Below are positions 1 to 10,350 of a DNA stretch of 64,000 nucleotides, in pieces. The notes below the pieces were generated by a model. The model ran no database searches and was not told the DNA's origin. It saw only the letters and a program-made list of their open reading frames with translations. Source of the DNA: Villigracilis sp900696595 (GTDB lineage Bacteria; Chloroflexota; Anaerolineae; Anaerolineales; Villigracilaceae); NCBI GenBank assembly GCA_030263615.1, contig SZPH01000005.1, forward strand, positions 1-64,000, written 5' to 3'. A program made the position numbers and the translations under genes. How positions within the stretch are numbered: position 1 is the stretch's first letter; each line of letters starts with the position of its first letter.

Positions 1-88
1 TTTGTCGGGCGCAGATGAACGCGGATTTACGCTGATAAAAGAGCAAAAAATCCGCGTTTTCCGCGCTTGTCCGCGTCCAAAATAATTT
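1..88. repeat. Dispersed repeat copy 1 of the CGCGGATTTACGCTGAT family
   Basis: About 85 bp of GC-rich sequence with internal dyad symmetry (cgcggatt, aatccgcg, tttccgcg). The reverse complement reappears at about 39758-39846 with only a handful of mismatches by eye, and a more diverged relative lies at 50376-50504. All three copies lie at gene ends. No coding potential is seen. Confidence 0.85.
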
Positions 89-101
89 CCGATAAAGTCT
101 A

Positions 102-1571
<1,470 letters not shown>

Positions 1572-2132
1572 TGCGATACTTCCTTGATGATTGGATGATG
1601 GTAAAAATCTCGGTAGTGGCTCTAATGAAATGATGGCGTCCGTAAGTCGAAGTGTCACTCCGGCTTACTTCATCTATTGGGAGTCATCGCCAAAATTTCC
1701 CTGCTCTGCTACGAATGATGATAAGCAAGGCGGGCTATTCAAAGCGCCCCGATGATAGGGAATAAAGCCGGGGATGTCAAGCGCGGAATCTTTATAGTGT
1801 GCATGCAAAACATGTCAGGTAACCTGCTCCCAGCGCCGTCCTCGGCGCGGGATTTCCCTCATAAACCGCCGCCGCCCACAGGGGCTTCGCACAGGACGGC
1901 GGCTTGAGCGGAGGCGCTGACAACCTTTGCTTGCACACTCTTTATAGCATTGCTCCTTAAAAACCACGCCGGTCGCGAAGATTTTGCGCGGCGCTGCAAA
2001 GTGAAGTTTGCAGCGCCGCGCAGGCGCAAACTAAAGTTTGCGGTACGAACCGCGCTATGCTTAACAACGAAACGGGCGCGGAGTTACGGATGTATCCTGC
2101 GCCTGCGAGACGGCTGTCACTTCCCGCCCTTC
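1572..2132. other. Repeat-rich intergenic region without a gene
   Basis: This 561-bp gap between pyk and the CoA-transferase gene shows no credible gene on either strand. It carries two short palindromic elements: 1834-1850 and 1868-1915, based on CGCCGTCCTCGGCG or ACAGGACGGCGG. A GCAAACT-AAGTTTGC type element sits at about 1985-2045. The pyk promoter must lie at its left side, but I could not pick clear -35/-10 boxes. Confidence 0.7.
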
Positions 2133-3443
2133 CTACAAGTAATGCAGTTCCTTCGCCTGTTTGGTCAACTCGTCGCGGAATTGCGGGTTCGCCACGGCGA
2201 TCAACGCCTGCGCCCGCTGGCGGATGGTCTTGCCGTACAGGTCAGCGACGCCAAATTCAGTAACGACAAAGCGGACATGGTTGCGGCTGGTCACCACGCC
2301 CGCGCCGGGTTTGAGCATGGAGACGATCTTGCTGAGCGCCTTCCCGTCCTTCATGACGGCTGTGCTGGGCAGGGCAATGATCGGGACGCCGCCCTTGGAG
2401 CGCGACGCGCCGTAGATGAAATCCAATTGCCCGCCCACGCCGCTGTACAGTTTCGGTCCGATGCTGTCGGCGCAGACCTGCCCCGTCAAATCCACTTCGA
2501 TGGCGGAGTTGACCGCCACCATGCGCTCGTTCTGCGCGATGACGAACGGGTCGTTGACGTATTCGCTGCGGTGCAGTTCGATCAGGGGGTTGTCGTCCAC
2601 CCACTCGTACAGCCGCTTCGTGCCGAGAATAAAACCAGCCACGATCTTGCCGGGGTGCAGACTCTTGCGCGCGTTGGTCAGCACGCCGGCGTTGACCAGG
2701 TCTATCACGCCGTCCGAAAATAACTCCGTGTGAATGCCGAGGTCTTTTTTATCCAAGAGATATTTCAAGACCGCGTCGGGGATGCTGCCGATGCCCAACT
2801 GCATCGTCGCGCCGTCGGGGATCAATCCCGCCACATAACCGGCGATCTTCTGCACCAGTTCCGCCTCGCCTTCGCCGCCCATCGGCAGTTCGGGGATGTC
2901 GTAATTGACCGGCACGATATGCGTGAAGCGGCTGATGTGAATGAACGAATCGCCGAGCGTGCGCGGCATCTTCTCATTCACTTCGGCGATGATGATCTTC
3001 GCCGATTCCGCCGGGGACTTGGTCAGGCCCACCTCCACGCCCAAACTGCAAAACCCATGCTCGTCGGGCAATGAAACGTGGATGACCGCCACATCCACCG
3101 GCAGGATGCCGTTCTTGAACAAGAGCGGCAACTCCGAAAGGAAGACCGGCGTGAAGTCCGCGCGCCCTTCCTGCACGGCTTTGCGGATGTTCGCGCTGAT
3201 GAACATGGAGTTTACGCGCAGGTGTCCTTCCATTTCCGGGCTGACGTAATCCGCGGCGCCGACTGTCAACGCCTGACAGATCTCAACGTCCTTCAAGTTG
3301 GGGGCATACTCCACCAGCGCCGCCAAAACCTTCTGGGGGACGGAGACGTTACCCGTCAGAAAGATGCGGTTCCCCGACTTGATCGCCTTGACGGCTTCCT
3401 GCGCCGTCGTCACTCTCGTTTGATAATTTGCGGAAAGGTTCAT
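2133..3443 (-). CDS. Acetyl-CoA hydrolase/transferase family protein (acyl-CoA:carboxylate CoA-transferase)
   Basis: The 436-residue protein matches the family that moves CoA between acyl-CoA and acetate, or 4-hydroxybutyrate and butyrate. The block GIHTELFSDG (around residue 220) contains the glutamate that forms the glutamyl-CoA thioester in this family, and MQLGIGSIPDAV and GGQLDFIYGA are typical family blocks. The start is ATG at 3443, which overlaps the stop of ald by 4 nt (ATGA), so translation is probably coupled. Residues encoded upstream of 3443 are frame-shadow of ald. Substrate is not readable from sequence. Next to alanine dehydrogenase it could serve amino-acid fermentation or acyl-CoA recycling; this is inference. 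Confidence 0.9.
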   Translation of the reverse strand: MNLSANYQTRVTTAQEAVKAIKSGNRIFLTGNVSVPQKVLAALVEYAPNLKDVEICQALTVGAADYVSPEMEGHLRVNSMFISANIRKAVQEGRADFTPVFLSELPLLFKNGILPVDVAVIHVSLPDEHGFCSLGVEVGLTKSPAESAKIIIAEVNEKMPRTLGDSFIHISRFTHIVPVNYDIPELPMGGEGEAELVQKIAGYVAGLIPDGATMQLGIGSIPDAVLKYLLDKKDLGIHTELFSDGVIDLVNAGVLTNARKSLHPGKIVAGFILGTKRLYEWVDDNPLIELHRSEYVNDPFVIAQNERMVAVNSAIEVDLTGQVCADSIGPKLYSGVGGQLDFIYGASRSKGGVPIIALPSTAVMKDGKALSKIVSMLKPGAGVVTSRNHVRFVVTEFGVADLYGKTIRQRAQALIAVANPQFRDELTKQAKELHYL

Positions 3444-4531
3444 CCCGCTGCCTCCCGTCCGCCCAACCGCGCCAGATTGGCAAGTTCGCCCTGATGCGTA
3501 TTGACCGCCGCCGCTATCGCTCCATCCGCTTTCATCGCCGCATCCATGCCGTAACCGGCGATCTCGCTGATATACGGAAGCGCCACATTCGCCAGCACAT
3601 GACTCGCCGTGCGCGCCACCAAACTGGAGATGTTCGGCACGCAATAATGCACCATGTTCTCCTCGATGAAGGTCGGGTTGTCGTGCATGGTCGGGCGCGA
3701 AGTTTCGATACAGCCGCCCTGATCAATGCTCACATCTATGATCACCGAGCGCGGTTTCATGCTTCGCACCATGTCGCGCGTCACAACGATGGGCGCGCGC
3801 TGTCCGCTGATCAGCACCGCGCCGATCAACACATCCGCAAAAGCCGCCGCCCGTTCGATATTGCGCTTCGTCGCCAGCATGGTCACAACGCCCGGCGTCT
3901 TTTCATAGATCGCTTCGAGCGCGTTTATATCTTTGTCCAGCACGGTCACATGCGCGCCGGCGGCTTGTATGGCGCGCGCCGCCGAAGACCCCACCGCGCC
4001 GCCGCCGATGATGACCACTTCGGCGGGCGGGACTCCCGGCACGCCGCTGAGCAAAATTCCGCGCCCGCCGCGGTTCGTCTGCAAAAAACGCGCCGCGATC
4101 TGCGCCGTCATCGCTCCGCAGATGAAACTGAACGGGCGCAGCACGACGCGCCTGCCGCTCGCGTCGGTGATCTGTTCGTAAGCAAGGGCTGTGATCTTTT
4201 TTTCCAGCAACAGGTCAATCTGATCCTGCGAACTGGAGGCGAGATGCAGAAAACCCGCCAGCGTCGCGCCCTCCTTCATCCATTCGATCTCCTGCTTCAA
4301 CGGGCGCGATATTTTAAGCGAAAAATCCGCGCGCCCGAAGACTTCCTGCGGGGAATAGACGATGCGCGCCCCGGCTTTTTCGTAATCTGCATCCTTGAAG
4401 CCCGCGCCCATGCCCGCCTCATGCTCGACGAAGACCTGATGCCCCGCCCCGGAAAGAATCTCCACCCCGGCCGGGGATAAGCCCACCCGATATTCAAATG
4501 GGCGGCTTTCCTTTGGTATTCCTATGTACAT
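3440..4531 (-). CDS. ald: Alanine dehydrogenase
   Basis: The 363-residue product is an NAD-dependent enzyme interconverting L-alanine with pyruvate plus ammonia. It starts with MYIGIPKESR, has the substrate-side GLSPAGVEIL and FLHLASS segments, a Rossmann motif IIGGGAVGSSAAR near residue 170 and the C-terminal IDVSIDQGGCIETSRP block. Length is close to the family norm of about 370. ATG at 4531 has a GGAGG Shine-Dalgarno 6 nt upstream. The canonical RVALTPAGV reads RVGLSPAGV here, a conservative difference. The gene is co-oriented with rocD upstream and overlaps the CoA-transferase gene downstream. Confidence 0.94.
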   Translation of the reverse strand: MYIGIPKESRPFEYRVGLSPAGVEILSGAGHQVFVEHEAGMGAGFKDADYEKAGARIVYSPQEVFGRADFSLKISRPLKQEIEWMKEGATLAGFLHLASSSQDQIDLLLEKKITALAYEQITDASGRRVVLRPFSFICGAMTAQIAARFLQTNRGGRGILLSGVPGVPPAEVVIIGGGAVGSSAARAIQAAGAHVTVLDKDINALEAIYEKTPGVVTMLATKRNIERAAAFADVLIGAVLISGQRAPIVVTRDMVRSMKPRSVIIDVSIDQGGCIETSRPTMHDNPTFIEENMVHYCVPNISSLVARTASHVLANVALPYISEIAGYGMDAAMKADGAIAAAVNTHQGELANLARLGGREAAG

Positions 4532-4548
4532 GGCGCCTCCGCATGGTC

Positions 4549-4583
4549 AAACCTTCGAGGTCTAAAAGACCTCGGAGGTTTTT
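4549..4583. terminator. Hairpin between rocD and ald
   Basis: A 12-bp stem, aaccttcgaggtc paired with gacctcggaggtt around a TAAAA loop, lies in the 55-bp gap between rocD and ald. On the plus strand it ends in TTTTT. On the minus strand, which is the one transcribed here, the U-tract is weak, so it may act as an attenuator, processing site or dispersed palindrome rather than a full terminator. Confidence 0.6.
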
Positions 4584-4586
4584 CGG

Positions 4587-5789
4587 TCACTTCATGTTGA
4601 GCGTCTCGCGGATCGCCGGGAGCGCCCAGTCTATTGTCTCTTTATCTATCACCAGCGGCGGCGCAAAGCGGATGACGTTATCGTGCGTCTCTTTCGCCAG
4701 GATGCCCTTCGCTTTCAAGGTCTCGCAGAAGCGCCGCGCCCCGCCCGCTTCGGGCTTGAGTTCCACGCCGATGAGCAAGCCTTTGCCGCGCACTTCCTTG
4801 ACATGCGGGCTGGGAATCTCGCTCAACTGCTCGACGAAGTACGCCCCCAATTCCGCCGAGCGCTCGGCAAGTTTTTCTTCGCGCAACACTTTCAGCGAAG
4901 CGCGAGCCACCGCCGCAGCGAGCGGATTTCCGCCAAAGGTCGAGCCGTGTTCGCCGGGGGTAAAAAGTCCGAGGATGGGTTTATCCGCCAGCACAGCCGA
5001 GACGGGGTAAAAACCTCCCGACAAAGCCTTGCCCACGATCACAATATCCGGGCGGACGCCTTCATGGTCGGAGGCGAAAAGCTTCCCGGTGCGGCACAAA
5101 CCCGTTTGAATTTCATCCGCGGCAAATAACACATTGTTCTTTTTGCAAATGTCGGCGACCTTTTTCAAATAGCCGTCCGGGGGCATGATGACGCCCGCCT
5201 CGCCTTGAATCGGCTCGAGCAACACCGCCGCCGTGTTGGGAGTGATCGCCTTTTCGATTGCGTCCGCATTTCCATATTCCACGACGACGAAACCCGGCGT
5301 GAAAGGGCCGAAGTCGTCGCGGTAAAGCGGCTCGGTGGAGAACGAAATAATGGTGACGGTGCGCCCGTGGAAGTTGTTTCCGGCCACGATGATCTCGGCC
5401 TGATGGCGCGGAACCTTCTTGACCTGATAGGCCCACTTGCGCGCCAGTTTGACCGCCGTCTCGACTGCCTCCGCGCCGGAGTTCATCGGCAGGGACATGT
5501 CGTAGCCGGTCATCTCGGACAGTTCCTTGTACAACAGCGGCAACTGGTCGTTGCGGAAGGCGCGCGAAGTGAGCGTGACTTTCTTCGCCTGGTCGAGCAG
5601 CGCCTTCAAAATCTCCGGGTGGACATGTCCCTGATTGACCGCCGAATACGCAGAAAGACAGTCGAGATATTTTTTACCGTCCACGTCATAAACCCATACG
5701 CCTTCCGCCTTTTCGATCACCACGTCCAGCGGATGATAGTTATGCGCGCCATACTGTTCTTCGATCTTGATGAAATCTTGTGTGTTCAT
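4587..5789 (-). CDS. rocD: Ornithine aminotransferase (class III PLP enzyme)
   Basis: The 400-residue enzyme would convert ornithine and 2-oxoglutarate to glutamate semialdehyde and glutamate. Diagnostic segments are ENYG-like EEQYGAHNYHPLDVV at the N-terminus, NSGAEAVETAVKLARKWAY (phosphate-binding loop), the PLP aspartate in FAADEIQTGLCRTGK, the Schiff-base lysine in IVGKALSGGFYPVSA and HGSTFGGNPLA. These match ornithine aminotransferase better than acetylornithine or GABA transaminases. ATG at 5789 follows AGGAT. Together with argF upstream it suggests ornithine can go to citrulline or to glutamate semialdehyde. Confidence 0.93.
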   Translation of the reverse strand: MNTQDFIKIEEQYGAHNYHPLDVVIEKAEGVWVYDVDGKKYLDCLSAYSAVNQGHVHPEILKALLDQAKKVTLTSRAFRNDQLPLLYKELSEMTGYDMSLPMNSGAEAVETAVKLARKWAYQVKKVPRHQAEIIVAGNNFHGRTVTIISFSTEPLYRDDFGPFTPGFVVVEYGNADAIEKAITPNTAAVLLEPIQGEAGVIMPPDGYLKKVADICKKNNVLFAADEIQTGLCRTGKLFASDHEGVRPDIVIVGKALSGGFYPVSAVLADKPILGLFTPGEHGSTFGGNPLAAAVARASLKVLREEKLAERSAELGAYFVEQLSEIPSPHVKEVRGKGLLIGVELKPEAGGARRFCETLKAKGILAKETHDNVIRFAPPLVIDKETIDWALPAIRETLNMK

Positions 5790-5802
5790 GAGTATCCTAG
5801 AT

Positions 5803-5975
5803 GATTAGAGAATAGAGAATAGAGATTAGAGAATAGAGAATAGAGATTAGAGATTAGAGATTAGAGATTAGAGAATAGAGATTAGAGATTAGAGAATAGA
5901 GAATAGAGATTAGAGATTAGAGATTAGAGATTAGAGAATAGAGATTAGAGATTAGAGATTAGAGATTAGAGATTG
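5803..5975. repeat. Heptanucleotide tandem array (ATTAGAG/AATAGAG)
   Basis: About 24 tandem copies of a 7-bp unit, mostly ATTAGAG with interspersed AATAGAG variants. The array lies between argF and rocD, starting only 14 bp upstream of the rocD start codon, so it should be transcribed as leader if the two genes are cotranscribed. A related array follows the ybaK-like gene at 24490-24567. Confidence 0.95.
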
Positions 5976-5990
5976 GTTTGAGAGGGGACG

Positions 5991-6068
5991 ACTACTCTCT
6001 ACTCATCTACTCTCTAGTCATCTACTCTCTACTCATCTACTCTCTAGTCATCTACTCTCCACTCATCT
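5991..6068. repeat. Five-copy 15-bp tandem repeat (CTACTCTCTACTCAT)
   Basis: Five consecutive 15-bp units alternate between CTACTCTCTACTCAT and CTACTCTCTAGTCAT, with the last unit reading CTCTCCACTCAT. The array ends 3 bp before the argF stop codon. Its reverse complement (AGAGAGTAG) resembles the neighbouring heptad array, so the two may have a common origin or could pair in RNA. Confidence 0.93.
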
Positions 6069-6071
6069 TCC

Positions 6072-6998
6072 TTACGCAACTCCAAACAACCGCGCCAGAA
6101 TCGCCTTTTGCGCGTGCAGGCGGTTGTGCGCCTGCGGGAAGATGACCGATTGCGGCCCGTCCGCCACGTCGTCGGTCAATTCGTGGTTGCGATGCGCGGG
6201 CAGGCAGTGCATCACGATTGCGTCCCTGTCCGCTTCGCTCATCAATTTGGCGTTAACCTGATACGGCGGAAAGATTTTTTCTCGAATGGCAGTCTCCTCC
6301 TCCTGTCCCATGCTCGTCCATGTATCGGTATAAACGACATGCGCGCCTTTTACCGCCTCATGCGGGTCGCGCACAAAGGTCAATTTACTGCCCGTTTTCT
6401 TTGCGATCTCCCGCGCAATTTCAACCGCTTTGGGATTCATATCGTAGCCTTCGGGGCTTCCAACGGTCATGTTCCAGCCCAGCAAGGCGGAGACATGCAT
6501 GAGCGAAACCGTTACATTATTGGCGTCGCCGACATAACTGACATTCAGTCCCTTCGATTTCGCGCCGAATTTTTCGACGATCGTCAGCGCGTCCGCCAAG
6601 CCCTGGCAGGGATGGTTGTAATCGCTCAAGCCGTTGATGACGGGAATATCCGCCCACTTCGCCAGTTCTACGACATGCGCGTGATCGAACGTGCGCGCCA
6701 TCAACGCCTGCACATAACCGGATAGCACGCGCGCCACATCCGCGATAGATTCGCGTTTGCCCAGCCCGATCTCGTTTGGGGAGAGGTAAAGCGCGTCGCC
6801 GCCGCAATGCCGCATCGCCATATCAAACGACACGCGCGTGCGCAGGCTCGGCTTCTGGAAGATCATCCCCAAAACTTTGCCAGCGAAGATCGGTTGATTG
6901 CCTTTCTCAAAGTATTCCTGCTTTAGTTTCGCCGCCAGGTCGAGCAGGTCTCGAATTTCCTCCGATGAAAAATCGGAGATCGCAATGAAATCTTTCAT
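6072..6998 (-). CDS. argF: Ornithine carbamoyltransferase
   Basis: The 308-residue cytoplasmic enzyme makes citrulline from ornithine and carbamoyl phosphate in arginine biosynthesis (or the reverse in arginine catabolism). The carbamoyl-phosphate loop reads FQKPSLRTRVSF (SxRTR), the ornithine/carbamoyl motif is NHPCQGLADALT and the C-terminal ornithine motif is MHCLPAHRNHE. All catalytic residues are present at normal spacing. ATG at 6998 follows GAAGGAG. It is upstream of rocD on the same strand but separated by 282 bp of tandem repeats. Confidence 0.97.
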   Translation of the reverse strand: MKDFIAISDFSSEEIRDLLDLAAKLKQEYFEKGNQPIFAGKVLGMIFQKPSLRTRVSFDMAMRHCGGDALYLSPNEIGLGKRESIADVARVLSGYVQALMARTFDHAHVVELAKWADIPVINGLSDYNHPCQGLADALTIVEKFGAKSKGLNVSYVGDANNVTVSLMHVSALLGWNMTVGSPEGYDMNPKAVEIAREIAKKTGSKLTFVRDPHEAVKGAHVVYTDTWTSMGQEEETAIREKIFPPYQVNAKLMSEADRDAIVMHCLPAHRNHELTDDVADGPQSVIFPQAHNRLHAQKAILARLFGVA

Positions 6999-7015
6999 CT
7001 ATTCTCCTTCGATTA

Positions 7016-7045
7016 TGTAACGCAAGCCTATAGGCTTGCGTTACA
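7016..7045. terminator. Perfect palindrome upstream of argF
   Basis: A 30-bp perfect inverted repeat (TGTAACGCAAGCCTA and its complement) lies between the metallo-hydrolase gene and argF, both on the minus strand. It is long enough for a strong hairpin but lacks a clear U-tract on the minus strand. It may end the MoxR-DUF58-hydrolase transcript or be a dispersed palindrome. Confidence 0.6.
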
Positions 7046-7105
7046 AGTATATCGTCATTGAGCGCTTTTGCCATGTCTCAAGCATCATGCAAAAAGCATG
7101 ACATA

Positions 7106-8008
7106 TTACCCCGCGCGAACCTTCCTCCAGTAGCGCATCAACCCGTCCGCGCTCATGCCGACCGGGTTCGAGAGCGAATAGGCGCGGACAACCTCCATGC
7201 TCAGGTTTTTCTCGCGGCTTTCCTCCTCCATATACGCCGTGAATTCCGCGCGCAATTCCTCGATGGACGGCTCGCGCGCCATGACCTGCTCCAGCCAGCG
7301 CTCCATCGAAGCCAGCGTATCGTCCAGCGAATTCAAATGCCAGTTCACATCGTCGTAGATTCCAAAATGAGTCGGCGCGATGCGTTTGAACTTCATCGCC
7401 CTCAGGCGCGCCAGGGACTCGCGCCATTTTCCAAAATGCAGTTCGGGCGGCGGCATGGGCGCGCGCAAATATTGAAAGCCGGGAATCCTCACCCCGCCCA
7501 CGTCGCCGCTGAAACAAACGTCTTCGAAGATGTAGGAATAATGATGATCGGCATGACCGGGCGTATCAACCGGAAGGAAGCGCAGTCTGCCGATGACGAT
7601 CTCCTCCGCTTCTTTCGGGACTTTGAGTTGATTCTGCGCTACGGGCAGGAACTCCCCCCAGAGTTGGTTCATCCTATCTCCGTAAATGCGCGTCGCGCTG
7701 GCGATGAGTTTTTCGGGGTTGAGCAAATGCGGCGCGCCGATGGGGTGAACGTAAATTTCCGCGCCTTGTTGCGAGAGCCACCCCGCCGCGCCCGCGTGGT
7801 CGAGGTGAATGTGCGTCAGCAGGACGTGAGTCACGTCCCGGGTGGATAAGGCTTGGTCCGCCAGACCCGCTTCGAGCGCGGAAAGAGTCGAGCCGGGTCC
7901 GCCTTCGATCAAAACAACAGCGTCCCCATCCCGAATCAAATAGGATGCGATCGCCTGGGTCTTGCCCTGAAAGTTCAGGTCAATGGGGACGATGTTGGCG
8001 TCTGCCAT
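7106..8008 (-). CDS. Metallo-beta-lactamase-fold hydrolase
   Basis: The 300-residue protein has the zinc-binding signature LLTHIHLDHAG, later histidine PGHADHHYSY and aspartate FSGDVGG, and THFG near the C-terminal part, so the binuclear metal site looks complete. The C-terminal third resembles the winged-helix tail found in glyoxalase II or LACTB2-like members. The most plausible start is ATG at 8008 (MADANIVPI), which overlaps the end of the DUF58 gene by 34 nt; longer in-frame starts would run deep into that gene. Substrate is unknown: a thioesterase or lactonase-type hydrolysis is the family expectation. Confidence 0.85.
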   Translation of the reverse strand: MADANIVPIDLNFQGKTQAIASYLIRDGDAVVLIEGGPGSTLSALEAGLADQALSTRDVTHVLLTHIHLDHAGAAGWLSQQGAEIYVHPIGAPHLLNPEKLIASATRIYGDRMNQLWGEFLPVAQNQLKVPKEAEEIVIGRLRFLPVDTPGHADHHYSYIFEDVCFSGDVGGVRIPGFQYLRAPMPPPELHFGKWRESLARLRAMKFKRIAPTHFGIYDDVNWHLNSLDDTLASMERWLEQVMAREPSIEELRAEFTAYMEEESREKNLSMEVVRAYSLSNPVGMSADGLMRYWRKVRAG

Positions 8009-9293
8009 GCGCGAGAATCCTGAGGTTTGAAATTTGTGGGAATTGCGGAGAGGGCTTGCGAGAGGTCGTCGCCGCACGAAACCGGGATGACCGGCGCGCG
8101 CCGCTCGCGCAATGAGGCGAGCAGGTCGGCGCTGCTCGATGGACCGCCGAAGGTTTTCGCGTCGAGCAGGACGATGACCGGCGAAAGAAAACGACGGATC
8201 AATTCGTCCACCGCCAGCAATAATTCGGGGCGGGTTGTGGATGTGATCAGGATGACGCTCGAGCCTTGCGGCAATAACGCGGCTTGCGTGGCGACGAGTC
8301 CCGCGAGCGAGAGGTCGCCGTCGGCTTTGACGAAGGCGAGCGTTTCGAGAATCTTCGCCTCCTGCCGTTCGCTGCGTTCCGCCGGGAGGATGTTGAGGAC
8401 CTGCCCGGCGCTTGCATACCCAACCGCGCGCCCCTGCCGGATGTAGTAATGCGCGAGCGAAGCCGCGGCGCTGACGCAATATTCGAGCGTGGAGGGCGGC
8501 AGTTCGATCTTCGGTCTTTTTACCAGGAACACGCCATCGAAGGGAATCTCCATCTCTTTATATTCCTTTTGGTGATGCGCAAATCGGTGGGAATCGAGAT
8601 AGAGCCACACTTCGGACTGCGGGTCCTGCTCGAACTCCTTGACCATCAGCCTGCCGCGCCTTGCGCTGGTGTGCCAGTGGATGCGCTTCATCGCGTCGCC
8701 GTGGACGTATTCGCGCACGCCCGCCGCATGAGGCGTGATATCCGCCGATTTTCTGCGGATGACGGGTCCGCCCGTCAACATGCCCTGCGGGGACGGAAAG
8801 GAATGAATTTGGTGAATCATGGGAAAGACGACCAGTGTGTCTTTGGATTCGAACTGCCTGCCAGCCGTGAACAGACCGAACGGGTCGCCCGCCGTCACCC
8901 GCGTGGGGCCGAGTTGAAAACTTCCGCGCCGGGTGAGCCAGGTGCGCGCCGTGTAACTGCGAAAGCGTTTTCCCGGCACGAGCGTGAACAATCGCGAGCC
9001 CGCGGCAAACGGTATGGCGGAAAGGTTGAGCGCTTCGATCCACGGCGCCAGAAGCCTGCCGCGGTTGGCGATCTTATAGTTCTCCTCCAGCACATCCCCC
9101 ACATTGGCGCGCAACACACGCGAACTGCGTTCGACGGCAAGCCCGCGCGCCACCCATTGCGTCCAGCCCCACGCCAGCGCGGCGATCAAAATACTGGCGT
9201 AAAGGAAGCGGGTGTAAAGCGCCGCGCCGTTAACCAGCGCGCCAGCCGCGCCGACGAGGAAGAGTATGGCGAGGAGGATGCGCCCGGCTTTCA

Positions 9294-9294
<1 letters not shown>
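7975..9294 (-). CDS. DUF58 domain-containing membrane protein
   Basis: The 439-residue protein starts with two membrane helices (about residues 1-45), then a beta-rich segment, then the DUF58 signature EYVHGDAMKRIHWHTSARRG around residue 200. The C-terminal part has the vWA-like fold expected for the family. ATG at 9294 overlaps the stop of the MoxR gene by one nucleotide (TGATG); a TTG one codon earlier is possible. DUF58 proteins are regularly encoded with MoxR ATPases and are thought to assist assembly or maturation of membrane or periplasmic complexes. No specific target is encoded alongside. Confidence 0.9.
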
Positions 9295-10259
<965 letters not shown>

Positions 10260-10350
10260 AATTTGACAGTTCCTTTCGGGAAAGATGCGCGCATTCTAAC
10301 ATGCGGGATGGGTTGGGGCAATAAAATGCTTTGGAACACGGGCTGTCTTC

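Noticed and set aside
1572..2132. tRNA or small RNA gene in the large gap
   Set aside because: No cloverleaf, CCA end or known RNA motif could be seen; only repeat palindromes.
1950..2723. 257-codon open frame opposite the CoA-transferase gene
   Set aside because: It is antisense to a strongly supported gene, basic and low complexity, with no family match.
5803..6068. Regular repeats that might look like a CRISPR array
   Set aside because: Units are 7 and 15 bp with no spacers; no cas genes are near. It is simple tandem repetition.
7016..7045. Possible operator for argF (ARG box)
   Set aside because: It is a perfect GC-rich palindrome of 30 bp without AT-rich ARG-box features; hairpin or repeat is more likely.
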